Made by a program: the position numbers and the translations under genes. Shown piece after piece: positions 17,768 through 27,400 of a DNA stretch of 64,000 nt; the stretch's first letter is position 1, and every line of letters begins with the position of its first letter. The notes beneath the pieces were generated by a model. The model searched no databases. It saw only the letters and a list, made by a program, of their open reading frames with translations, and was not told where the DNA came from. Source of the stretch: Chitinophagales bacterium (GTDB lineage: Bacteria > Bacteroidota > Bacteroidia > Chitinophagales > LD1); the NCBI GenBank assembly GCA_016787045.1, contig JAEUVA010000011.1, forward strand, positions 304,411 through 368,410, read 5' to 3'.

Positions 17768-19294
17768 ATGAGCATCAAAAAATTTATCGAAAAGAAAATT
17801 ACCAAACACGCCCCCGCTCTTGCCCGCGCAGCACAACGCGCCATGAGCGATAAAACCAAAATAGAATTAATCAAAAGCGAAATGCGCAACAACCCTGAAA
17901 TGGTGGATTCGCTTTTCCCTTACCGAGATAAGTACAAGGTACACCGCACTATGCCCGATAAATCTTCAACAAAAGACGAAGTGCTGCAACAAATTCGTGA
18001 AATGCATCAGCAAGAAAGCGCACCCTGGAAAGGCGGAAAAATTTCGGGCTCGTTTTACCATGGCGATCAGGACCATTATGATTTTTTGAACGAAGCATTC
18101 AGCTATTACTCGCAACTCAACACCATACAGCGCGATGTGTGCCCATCTATGACCAAGTATGAGGGCGAAATTATTGCCATGACGCTCAGCATTTTTAATG
18201 GCGATGCGGTGAACCAGCGCAACCCCAAGCAAAAGGCCTGTGGCTCGCTAACCACCGGTGGTACCGATAGTATTTTTCAATCGGTGTATGTACACCGCGA
18301 GTGGGCGCTCAACGAAAAAGGAATTACACAACCAGAAATAGTGTTGCCTATCAGCGCACACCCTGCTTTTTTTAAAGCGGCTCATTACCTCAACATCAAA
18401 CCGGTTGTTACTAAGCTAGATGAAAACTATCAGGCCGATGTGCACGACATGGCTTCAAAAATTACACCCAATACCATATTGCTCGTTGGCTCTGCGGGCA
18501 ATTATGGGCACGGCATTATTGACCCGCTAAATAAAATTTCGGACTTGGCAGTGAAGCATCAAATCGGTTTTCATGTAGATGGATGTTTGGGTGGATTTAT
18601 TTTGGCATGGGCAGAGCCATTGGGCATACCGTGCCCGGTGTTTGATTTTCGTTTGCCGGGCGTTACTGCCATAAGTGCCGATACGCACAAGTATGGCTAC
18701 TCGCTCAAGGGGACTTCTATGGTTATGTTCAGCAACGAAGAACTAAGGCGTTACCAATACTTCGGTCAGGTAGATTGGCCGGGAGGCGTTTACGTGTCAC
18801 CGGGCTTCAACGGCAGCAAGTCTGGCGGCATGTTTGCAGCCACCTGGGCGGCCATGGTACATTACGGAAAAGAAGGATACCTGAAACGCGCCAAACAAAT
18901 ATTTGATGTAAACGCCCGCATGAAAAATGTGGTGCGCGCTATACCCGAACTCAAACTTTTTGGCGATTCGCTCTTCATTACCGCAGTGGGGTCAGATGTG
19001 TTTAATATTTATCATGTAAACGATTACCTCAAAACCAAAGGGTGGCGGATGAACGGGCAGCAAAACCCGAACGGTTTTCACTTCTGTATCACCGGACCGC
19101 AAATTACCAACCCGCACATTGTAGAAGAGTTTGAGCGCGACTTAAAAGCCGCTGTAGAATATGCTAAAGTACAAACAGGCGACCCTAAATCGGCCGCCAT
19201 GTACGGGGGTGCAGGCCGCGAAATAGACCCGAGCATGTATATGCCGATGCTGGTGGCTTATACCGATGTTACGCAGAACACGTATCCGTTTTAA
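17768..19294 (+). CDS. Sphingosine-1-phosphate lyase-like PLP-dependent enzyme
   Basis: This 508-residue protein aligns along its length with eukaryotic sphingosine-1-phosphate lyase: GSLTTGGTDSI, a HVDGCLGGF block with the PLP-contacting Asp, ISADTHKYGYSLKG with the Schiff-base lysine at 308, QVDWPGGVYVSP, and a C-terminal AMYGGAG. Lyases of this family cleave phosphorylated sphingoid bases to a fatty aldehyde and phosphoethanolamine. There is no clear N-terminal membrane anchor, unlike the animal enzyme. Bacteroidota make their own sphingolipids, so a native role in sphingoid turnover is plausible. A decarboxylase acting on another phospho-amine or amino acid is the alternative. Confidence 0.82.
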   Translation: MSIKKFIEKKITKHAPALARAAQRAMSDKTKIELIKSEMRNNPEMVDSLFPYRDKYKVHRTMPDKSSTKDEVLQQIREMHQQESAPWKGGKISGSFYHGDQDHYDFLNEAFSYYSQLNTIQRDVCPSMTKYEGEIIAMTLSIFNGDAVNQRNPKQKACGSLTTGGTDSIFQSVYVHREWALNEKGITQPEIVLPISAHPAFFKAAHYLNIKPVVTKLDENYQADVHDMASKITPNTILLVGSAGNYGHGIIDPLNKISDLAVKHQIGFHVDGCLGGFILAWAEPLGIPCPVFDFRLPGVTAISADTHKYGYSLKGTSMVMFSNEELRRYQYFGQVDWPGGVYVSPGFNGSKSGGMFAATWAAMVHYGKEGYLKRAKQIFDVNARMKNVVRAIPELKLFGDSLFITAVGSDVFNIYHVNDYLKTKGWRMNGQQNPNGFHFCITGPQITNPHIVEEFERDLKAAVEYAKVQTGDPKSAAMYGGAGREIDPSMYMPMLVAYTDVTQNTYPF

Positions 19295-19364
19295 CTGCAA
19301 TGTACATTGTTTCGGCTTACTCAAAAAGTAAGGACTATTTAGTAATTGCTGATTTTTACCGCAT

Positions 19365-19398
19365 AAAAAAAGGTTGGCTCAAAATGAACCAACCCTTT
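19365..19398 (-). terminator. Rho-independent-like terminator of the cold-shock gene
   Basis: On the minus strand, GGTTGG and CCAACC arms enclose a short loop and are followed directly by seven T residues. It lies 32 bp past the cold-shock gene stop. The remaining 19295-19364 interval shows nothing else. Confidence 0.7.
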
Positions 19399-19429
19399 GG
19401 ATAATGTATTAATGAATAGTTTATCTGCC

Positions 19430-19621
19430 TTAAGCTAACTTTACATTTACTGCATTTAATCCTTTTTTGCCTTCCTGCAAATCAAAAGAAACTTTGTCGC
19501 CATCGTTTATTTGGTTTACCAGACCGCTGTTGTGCACAAAATACTCTTCTGAGCTATTTGCGTCTTGAATAAAACCGTAACCTTTGTCGCGGTTGTAGAA
19601 CTTAACTGTTCCTGTACTCAT
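19430..19621 (-). CDS. Cold-shock domain protein (CspA family)
   Basis: The 63-residue protein is a single cold-shock domain with RNP1-like KGYGFIQD (13-20) and RNP2-like EYFVHNS (from 26). Such proteins bind single-stranded nucleic acid and act as RNA chaperones in the cytoplasm. It is a monocistronic unit: a promoter-like element and an inverted repeat lie upstream and a terminator downstream. The domain ends with the usual KKGLNAVNVKL segment, so it is complete. Confidence 0.95.
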   Translation of the reverse strand: MSTGTVKFYNRDKGYGFIQDANSSEEYFVHNSGLVNQINDGDKVSFDLQEGKKGLNAVNVKLA

Positions 19622-19639
19622 AAAAAAACTGTTTTAAAC

Positions 19640-19677
19640 TGTCTGTTACTATGTAAAATCTATATTGCCAACAGACA
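19640..19677. promoter_or_regulatory. Inverted repeat TGTCTGTT-N22-AACAGACA in the cold-shock leader/promoter
   Basis: Two perfect 8-bp arms (19640-19647 and 19670-19677) flank the presumed -7 element of the minus-strand cold-shock gene. It could be an operator or, if transcribed, a leader stem. Seen directly; the role is inferred. Confidence 0.45.
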
Positions 19678-19683
19678 ACGCAA
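19655..19683 (-). promoter_or_regulatory. Candidate Bacteroidota-type promoter of the cold-shock gene
   Basis: On the minus strand a TTG (19681-19683) stands 18 bases before TAGATTTT (19655-19662), one mismatch from the TAnnTTTG element. The predicted transcript would start about 27 bases before the ATG at 19621. The rest of the gap to 19857 carries no other recognisable feature. Confidence 0.35.
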
Positions 19684-19857
19684 GAATAGAGCGTAAATGT
19701 ACCCCAATTTACTTAGCAGCAGCTTTTATTTACGAAACGCAGATTTCTGGAAGGCAGGGCTATGTAGTAGTAGCGCTAAGATTATTGAAATTTTTACACC
19801 ACCTGAATTCTTAGAAGCACTTTTGTACTTTCATTATATAAACAAGCAGAATAATAC

Positions 19858-21441
19858 ATGCGGAATAAAAACACCTGCGTGCTGGCTATAGATTTGGGAT
19901 CCAGCGGGCCTAAGGTATCGGTAGTAAACCACCTTGGCGATATTTTGAGTACACGCTCCGGTGTTTTTGAAACCCACCATGCCGATGATGGAAAAACATC
20001 AGAGCAAGATGCCGAGGAGTGGTGGCGACAAATTATTCAACTCAGCCAGGAAGTGATTGCAGAATCGGGTACTGCATCGCAAATAGTAGCCATCAGCAAT
20101 TGTGCGCAATATGCATCATCTGTAGCGGTGGATGAAAGTGGTAATGCCATTCATCCGGTCATCATGTGGGATGATGCCCGCGCTGCTAAACACATTCGCC
20201 CAATTATGGGTGGTTTTCCGGAGGTGATGGGCTACAATGTTTTTAAGCTCCTGCGCTGGATAGCATCTGTGGGCATTCCGCCCATTCTCTCCGGAGTAGA
20301 TGGCGGCAGTCAAATGCTTTTAATCAAAAACGAGTTTCCGGAGGTATGGAAAAAAACACATAAGGTTTTACAGCCAAGTGATTTTTTGAGCATGAAATTT
20401 ACCGGCAAGTTCACTACCAATGAAAACACGGGTTTTCTGTATGCACTCATCAAAAAAGCCCATTGGAGCAAAGGTGCTTATGATACTTCGCTGATACGCG
20501 CTCTGGGGTTGGATGAAAGTAAATTCCCTGAAATTGTGCCGGTAGGTGCCAATTTGGGGTATGTAAAAGAAAAAGTACGTAAATTATTGGGCTTAAACGA
20601 AAATGTGGCAGTATTTACCGGTATGCAAGATACTACTGCCTCAGTAATTGGCGGTGGCGCTTTTGATGATTATGACTTGGTGATAGAAATAGGAACCACA
20701 CTCAATACCGGTGTAGTAGTATCTAATCGTATTATAGATATTTTACAAGGGCTGTTTTCGGTAAGCAGCCCGGTAAAGAATAAATTTGTGCTGGTTGGTG
20801 AGCCGGGTAGCGGAGCTAAAGCATTAAATTATTTGCTCAATGGTTTTTTCAGAAAAGAGGATGACCTTAGCCGAATAAATGTAGAGTCTGATTTGCACTA
20901 TGCACAAATTGCTGATGCCATGGCTGCAGAGTCTCCTGCCGGTTGTAATGGAGCAACATTTTTACCCTGGATTTCCGGTTCTGTTTTTCCGGACCCGGAC
21001 CCCAATATGCGTGGAGGATTTGTAAATATGAATCAACGCACCACCCGCAGCGATATGATACGTGCCGTCATGGAATCGTATGCCATGAATTTTAAATGGG
21101 TATTGGAAACCAAGCAAAAAAAACTGAACAAGAAATTTGCTAAAGCACATTTTACCGGTGGTGGGGCACTATGGAGCACAGCCGCGCAAATTTGTGCCGA
21201 TGCACTACAAATACCCGTCCATGTAATGGAGCAACCCCGGCAGGTCAATACCAGAGGCATAGCATTTATGTGTTTCAATAATCTTGGTATTAAAAATTAT
21301 GATGACATCAAATCAACACTTCGGGTCAAAAGGATTTATGAACCTAATCCGGCCCATTTTACCACCTACGATAATATGTTGACCATGTACAAGAAGTGGT
21401 ATAAAACGTTAAAGCCATTATATAAAGAATTAAATCAATAA
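19858..21441 (+). CDS. FGGY-family carbohydrate kinase (xylulokinase-like)
   Basis: An actin-like ATPase fold is indicated by VLAIDLGSSGPKVSVV at the N-terminus (phosphate 1 loop), VIMWDDARAA in the sugar-binding region, FTGMQDTTASVIGGG containing the probable catalytic Asp, and HFTGGGALWSTAAQICADAL (adenosine site) near residue 430. FGGY kinases phosphorylate pentoses or related polyols. The usual GDN around the catalytic Asp is MQD here, so the sugar may not be xylulose. No isomerase or transporter lies next to it. It is convergent with the amidase gene, with two bases between the stops. Confidence 0.85.
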   Translation: MRNKNTCVLAIDLGSSGPKVSVVNHLGDILSTRSGVFETHHADDGKTSEQDAEEWWRQIIQLSQEVIAESGTASQIVAISNCAQYASSVAVDESGNAIHPVIMWDDARAAKHIRPIMGGFPEVMGYNVFKLLRWIASVGIPPILSGVDGGSQMLLIKNEFPEVWKKTHKVLQPSDFLSMKFTGKFTTNENTGFLYALIKKAHWSKGAYDTSLIRALGLDESKFPEIVPVGANLGYVKEKVRKLLGLNENVAVFTGMQDTTASVIGGGAFDDYDLVIEIGTTLNTGVVVSNRIIDILQGLFSVSSPVKNKFVLVGEPGSGAKALNYLLNGFFRKEDDLSRINVESDLHYAQIADAMAAESPAGCNGATFLPWISGSVFPDPDPNMRGGFVNMNQRTTRSDMIRAVMESYAMNFKWVLETKQKKLNKKFAKAHFTGGGALWSTAAQICADALQIPVHVMEQPRQVNTRGIAFMCFNNLGIKNYDDIKSTLRVKRIYEPNPAHFTTYDNMLTMYKKWYKTLKPLYKELNQ

Positions 21442-21443
21442 GA

Positions 21444-22862
21444 TTATTGTTGATTTAGCATTCTCCACGGCTTGGCGGCTTCTAATTCCAGTGCCAGTTC
21501 AAGCAACAACCTGTCACTGCCATACTTGGCCGAAAAGTGTACGCCCATAGGCATATCGTTACTATCAATCCCCAGCGGCAATGAAATAGCCGGTGAGCCG
21601 GTTACATTATTTAGCCCGGTGTAGGTGGCAAAGTTCACAGCACGCTTAGATACTTCTTCATACGAGAGCTCGGGAGAGAAGTAACCAATTTTTGGAGTTT
21701 GATGCGAAAGCACCGGAGTCATTAGCACATCGTATTTTTGAAACAAGGCATCGGCCTGTGCACCTATTCTGCGCATGGCTCTAATGCCCGGCACCAAGCG
21801 GCCGGGTTGTTTTTTGAATAACTCATAAAGCCCAACGGTAAATGGCTCCAGCACTTTGTGGTCCACCTTACTTTTGAGCGTAAAAGCACTCCAGTGCGTG
21901 AGCATATATGACATAAAACCATAATAATGTAAAAAGTGGCCAATCATAGTGTCCACATCTATCGGGAAAGGAATTTCCACTACCGTGTGTCCGAGCGATT
22001 CTAACAGTTTGGCAGTTTGCAACTGAGTTTTGCGCGTATCCGCATCTTGGTGGCCGGGTTTACCTTCCGGGTGATTTTCAATCATGCCAATGCGTAACCG
22101 TTGTTTTACCGGCTGATTGACCAAGCCCATTGCCGGCACACGTTTGCTTTTGTAATACTTTTCGGCCTCGGCATAAAAGAGTGCAGTATCGCGCACAGTT
22201 CGCGTTAGCACACCTTGGTGCACTATTTGCACGGGCATCAGTTCCGAGCCATCTACACTATACAAACGAAAGCGTGAGGGTTTAAGCCCCACCAATCCAC
22301 AAATGGCAGCGGGAATGCGTATGGAACCAGCGCCATCATTAGCCGATGCAATGGGCACCACTCCACTGGCCACCATAGCTGCTGAGCCGGAGGAGGAGCC
22401 ACCGGAGGTGTAATCAGTATTCCACGGATTGCGGGTAATACCCCAGCGTGGATTTTCGGTGCTGCATATCAGCCCAAACTCGGGCAAGGTAGTTTTGCCC
22501 AAAAAATTTAAACCGGTAGAGAGCATCTGCTGCACATACTTGCCGTTGCGCGGAGCATTTTTTGCTACAAATGAGCCGGTACCTAATTGCGTAGGATAGC
22601 CCGCAATAGGGTCGCTGTCTTTAATAAAAGTAGGTACTCCATACAAACCACCTTTGGCTAACTGTGATGCACGCTTTTTTGCATCATCATACATTTTGAT
22701 GACAATGGCATTTAGCGCTGGATTCACTGTCTCAGCGCGGGCAATGGCTGCTTCTAAAACTTCGGCAACGCTCACTGTTTTTTTAGCAATGGCCTCGGCT
22801 ATAGCTGTGGCGTCCATGTTGCCAAGCGCATCGTTGGCAAAGGCATTGATACGTTCACCCAT
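21444..22862 (-). CDS. Amidase signature family amidase
   Basis: The Ser-cisSer-Lys triad of the amidase signature family is visible: Lys81 in GVPTFIKDSDP, the serine cluster in TSGGSSSGSAA (about 152-162), and the nucleophile Ser180 in DGAGSIRIPA. Length (472) is normal and there is no signal peptide, so it is a cytoplasmic amide hydrolase. It lies only 4 bp from the stop of the exported-hydrolase gene upstream, so the two may share a transcript. The residues around the core are not those of GatA, and no gatB/gatC is present, so a tRNA amidotransferase role is unlikely. Substrate unknown. Confidence 0.9.
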   Translation of the reverse strand: MGERINAFANDALGNMDATAIAEAIAKKTVSVAEVLEAAIARAETVNPALNAIVIKMYDDAKKRASQLAKGGLYGVPTFIKDSDPIAGYPTQLGTGSFVAKNAPRNGKYVQQMLSTGLNFLGKTTLPEFGLICSTENPRWGITRNPWNTDYTSGGSSSGSAAMVASGVVPIASANDGAGSIRIPAAICGLVGLKPSRFRLYSVDGSELMPVQIVHQGVLTRTVRDTALFYAEAEKYYKSKRVPAMGLVNQPVKQRLRIGMIENHPEGKPGHQDADTRKTQLQTAKLLESLGHTVVEIPFPIDVDTMIGHFLHYYGFMSYMLTHWSAFTLKSKVDHKVLEPFTVGLYELFKKQPGRLVPGIRAMRRIGAQADALFQKYDVLMTPVLSHQTPKIGYFSPELSYEEVSKRAVNFATYTGLNNVTGSPAISLPLGIDSNDMPMGVHFSAKYGSDRLLLELALELEAAKPWRMLNQQ

Positions 22863-22866
22863 ATAA

Positions 22867-24318
22867 CTATTCTATAATCAGTTTGCGAAAGGCAGTTTGG
22901 TTATTGGCGTTGGTGAGTTGTACCAAATAAATTCCGGGTGCCAAAGTACCGGCATCTATCACTTGGCTATCGTTATACGTTTCAGTGTTGTAAATCGCTT
23001 TTCCGGTTACATCAAACACGGTAACTATACCTTGGCCCCCTTCTTTTATCAGGGTAAATCTTCCGTTGCTGGGATTAGGAAATATACGAAACTTAACTGT
23101 GGCTGCTTCATTGTTTGCAAAGCCAACACTGCATGGAGAGAGTTTGCCTATCAGGTACAAAGCGGCAGAAGTGAGAGCCGGTTCCACACACCCCCCGTGA
23201 TTCAGGGCTCCAAAATTTTGGCTTTGCACATCTGGAGCATTGTTGGCGTTCCAGGCAGAGTCTGCTCTTACGCCATTTAAATAGGGCACTTGTTCATCTG
23301 CAGTGCAGTAAGCAATTTTGGTGGGATGTTGTGGTGCCCAATCTAGCAAATCATTTTCGGCAAGTATTAAACGGAGTGGGTGGTTAAGGTCAGCTTCAAA
23401 TTCTGCAATCACAGAATCAATAATCATTTGCCGGGGTACTTGCGTACAAAATTGCCCCACCTGATCAAGTGTAAAGTTTCTACTATATAGCATGGGTGGT
23501 ATTATGCTATCATACGGATGTTTCAATACCTGAGATGGTGCGGGGTACTTTTGTTGCAAAGAGGGATACACCGAGTGGTAGCCCAATAACAAGTATGGCA
23601 AATAGGCCGGTGTAGCGTAGGGCGAGTTGGAGAGCATTAAATCGACCATGGTTACTTTGAGGTCATACGGACCGCTCATGGGTGCAAGCGCTATAATGTT
23701 AAACTCGTTGGCGTAGCTTTCTTCTATCAATTTAGCTGTGGCCATACTGGTGTAGCCACCCTGCGAATAGCCGGTAAGCGCAACTTCTCCGCTTAGCGGT
23801 ACGCTTAGCGTAGCCGCCAGCTCACGCGCTGCGCGCATAATGTTTACACAGGCATGGCCGGAGTGAAATTTGTTGATATAGGTATGAATCAGTACACTAG
23901 TATCGCTATCTCCCAGCCCCAGTTCATCGGGCATGGCAGTAACCACACCGCCTATGCCTGCAAAGAAAAACCCAATGGGGCGCTCTGGGCCGTTGTAGCT
24001 GGGCACCTGATCGCGTCTGCTAAAACTTCCGTGTGCATAACAACCCAATGCGCTGGGGCAGGTGGCATTTTTAGGTATTACTACAATGCCCGATACATTC
24101 ACTAAAGAATCTATATGTTTATAGGGTGTTTTGTAAATTACCTGATACACATCAATGCCATATTGCGGTTGAATAGGCAAGCTAAACCCGGTAACAGACA
24201 ATACACTGTCTAACTGATTTTTAGTAAAACTCTCTTGTAGCGAGTAAGACACCAGTACCTGAGCGTTAGAAAAGAAAATGGCGAAAACAAGAAGGCACAG
24301 GGCAGAAATTTTTTTCAT
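22867..24318 (-). CDS. Secreted alpha/beta hydrolase with T9SS sorting domain
   Basis: A signal peptide (1-19, ending SNA before Gln) precedes an alpha/beta hydrolase domain with the nucleophile elbow GYSQGG (Ser185), a candidate acid in AENDLLDWAP, and a histidine in GALNHGG. It resembles secretory lipases and esterases. The C-terminal 80 residues start FRIFPNPSNGRFTL and end with a hydrophobic beta strand and KLIIE, a type A T9SS sorting domain, so the enzyme should be exported and attached to or released from the surface. Lipase versus peptidase cannot be settled by eye. The 125-bp gap 24319-24443 separates it from the divergent giant kinase gene. Confidence 0.85.
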   Translation of the reverse strand: MKKISALCLLVFAIFFSNAQVLVSYSLQESFTKNQLDSVLSVTGFSLPIQPQYGIDVYQVIYKTPYKHIDSLVNVSGIVVIPKNATCPSALGCYAHGSFSRRDQVPSYNGPERPIGFFFAGIGGVVTAMPDELGLGDSDTSVLIHTYINKFHSGHACVNIMRAARELAATLSVPLSGEVALTGYSQGGYTSMATAKLIEESYANEFNIIALAPMSGPYDLKVTMVDLMLSNSPYATPAYLPYLLLGYHSVYPSLQQKYPAPSQVLKHPYDSIIPPMLYSRNFTLDQVGQFCTQVPRQMIIDSVIAEFEADLNHPLRLILAENDLLDWAPQHPTKIAYCTADEQVPYLNGVRADSAWNANNAPDVQSQNFGALNHGGCVEPALTSAALYLIGKLSPCSVGFANNEAATVKFRIFPNPSNGRFTLIKEGGQGIVTVFDVTGKAIYNTETYNDSQVIDAGTLAPGIYLVQLTNANNQTAFRKLIIE

Positions 24319-24443
24319 GAATGCAATTTAACGGGAGTGAAGGAATAGCCACTAAATTGCGCAAAAACGGGAAAGCACAAAAATCTTTTTTAGCTGATGT
24401 AATGTTTTTTCTACTTTCCGTGTGTTTAAGCCCCCAATCTTAA

Positions 24444-27400
24444 ATGACCGAGAAGCTGATTTACGAGAGTAAGAAGTCTAAGATTTATTACCGGAGCGAA
24501 AGCGAATGGGGTAAACCTGTATTGGTCAAGGTGCTCAACTACGAGTTTCCTACACCGGCCGATGTGCAACAGTTTTTTAATGAGTACGACATTATCTTCG
24601 GGCTGCAACTGCCGGGCATTCGCCATGTACTCAAACGCGGTAAAGAAAAAAACCGCCACACCTTGTATTTAGAATGGATTGAAGGCGAAAATCTGAGTGC
24701 GGCATTTCGAGGCAAGCAAAATGATATAACCGATTTTTTGCACATAGCTATTGCCACAGCTGAATCGCTGGGCAGTATTCATAGGCAGGGCATAATACAT
24801 AAAGATATTTCGCCATCTAATGTTTTGGTAAACTTACAACAACGGCAAGTACACATCATAGATTTTGGTATTTCTACCAAGTTGAGTTTAAAGCAGCACT
24901 ACCTTGGTAATCCGGAGCGGTTAGAGGGTACTTTGGCCTATAACTCACCGGAACAAACCGGGCGCATGAACCGCACAGTAGATTATCGTACAGACCTGTA
25001 CTCACTCGGAGTTACATTTTATGAAATGCTTGCAGGGCGATTGCCCTTTGTGATGAAAGACGCGCTGGAATTAGTGCATGCACACATTGCACTAACGCCA
25101 AAACTCCTTACGGAATACAACAAGAATATACCCGAACAAATTGCTCGCATTATAGCACGTCTGCTGGCCAAAAATGCAGAAGACCGCTACCAAAGCGCGC
25201 ACGGTTTAAAATACGATTTGGAAAAATGCCTTACCGAATGGCAACAGTCAGGCACTATCGGTTTGTTTACGCTGGGCGAAAAAGATTTTAGTGGCAAGTT
25301 TACATTGCCGCAAAAACTTTATGGGCGCGAAAAAGAGATACAAACTATTCTAACCGCCTTTGAAAAATGCGCTGCCGGCAAATTAGAAATGGTGCTGGTA
25401 GCCGGTTACTCCGGCACCGGCAAATCGGCCTTAGTGCACGAGGTGCATAAGCCCATTACCGCCAAGCATGGTTATTTTATCAGCGGTAAGTTTGATCAGT
25501 TTCAGCGCGCAGTACCCTATTATGCCATCATAGAATCATTTAAAGAATTAATCAATGTATTTTTAACTGAAAACGAGACTACACTTGGTTTGCTTCGCGA
25601 AAGTATAGTGGCGGCATTGGGTGATGAAGGTAAAGTACTCACCAATGTGTTGACCAATTTAGAACATATTATAGGGCAGCAACCCAATATACCAGAGGTT
25701 GGGGGTACAGAGGCGCAGGCGCGGTTCAACTACGTATTCCGAAAATTTGTAAAAGCCATCTGTACCGAAGCCCATCCGCTGGTACTGTTTATTGATGATT
25801 TACAATGGGCCGATTCAGCTTCACTGCATTTACTACGTGTTTTATTGACCGATACAGAACTTGGTTATCTGCTTTGCATAGGTGCCTATCGCGATAACGA
25901 AGTGAGCGCTTCGCATCCGGCCATAGTTACTATAGACGAAATCAGAGAGCAAGGTACCGATGTAAACACTATCCGCATCGGTAATTTGAGTGAAGACAAC
26001 GTACATCAACTGGTTAGTGAGGCGCTAAGTGAGACGCAAGAAAAAACGCAGTCACTCACGCAACTGGTGTACGACAAAACACAAGGCAACGCATTTTTTG
26101 TTACCCAATTTTTAAAATCTATTGACGAAGAAGGGCTGTTGCATTTTGATTTTGACAAAATGCGCTGGCAGTGGGATGTGGCAAAAATAAGGGAGAAAAA
26201 TATTACAGACAATGTGGTGGAGTTGATGACCGAAAAAATTTTGCGGCTACCGGAATCTACCCAAGAAGCCATGAAATCTGGTTCGTGCATAGGCAATCAG
26301 TTCAACTACGAAACGCTCGCCATTATTGTACAAAAAGAAGAAGACCAGCTTCGTAAAGATTTACATGAAGCATTGCGCGAAGGATTACTCATACCGCATG
26401 GCGAAAGCAAACTCCGCTTTTCGCACGACCGCATACAACAAGCGGTGTACTCGCTTATCCCCACGAACCGCAAAGCCGAAGTGCACTTGCATATTGGAAG
26501 ATTGCTGTTGCAAAGTATTGCTACCGAGAACAAAGCATTACCTGTTTTTGACATAGTGAATCAACTCAACAGCGGTTTGACGTTGATACAAGAAGATACA
26601 GAGCGGGAACAATTGGCTCAACTCAATTTGCAGGCCGGGCGCACTGCCAAGCAAAACTCTGCGTTTCAGCCATCGTTTGAGTATTTCCAAACAGGAATAA
26701 AACTGCTAAAGCCAAACGCCTGGCAGCAGCAATATGAGCTTGCTCTCGCCTTGCACAGCGAAGCCACCGAAGCCGCTTATCTGTGTGGAGAGTTTGAAAA
26801 AATGGAAGAGTTGTTTAGTACAGTATCTTCCAACGCCAAACACATATTAGAAAAAGTTAAGCCATACGAAGTACGTATCCTAGCACTCAAGGCACAAAAC
26901 AAACTGCACGAGGCCATACGCACCGGTTTAGAAGTATTGGAGCAACTGGGCGAAAAATTTCCGAAGAAACCCCACTTACTGCATGTGTTTCGCGATTTGT
27001 TGTTGACGATGTATCGCCTGCGCGGCAAAGACAACAACTACCTGATGAACCTGCCTGTAATGACCAACCCCGAAAAGATTGCGGCCATGCGCATTATTGC
27101 CGACATTACTTCATCTGTGTATTGGGGTATGCCAGAGCTATTGCCGCTTATCGTTTTTAGAATGGTGGCTATGAGCTTAGAATATGGTAACACTGCGGTA
27201 AGTTGTTTTGCTTATGGCTCATACGGAGTAATACTTTGTGGCGTATTAGGTATGATGAAAAAAGGCAATGAGTTTGGCCGGCTTTCCCTCAGCTTGATTG
27301 ATAAACTCAATGCCAAAGAATGGAAAGCACAGATTTATGTTTCACCTTATGCACTTACTTTTCACTGGCGCAATCATGTGCGCGAAACATTGCGGCCATT

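Noticed and set aside
19697..19891. Short open frame before the FGGY kinase
   Set aside because: It overlaps the kinase start and the cold-shock promoter region and has no recognisable features.
21444..22862. Assignment as GatA of the tRNA amidotransferase
   Set aside because: No gatB or gatC is nearby, the core differs from GatA, and the neighbour is an exported hydrolase.
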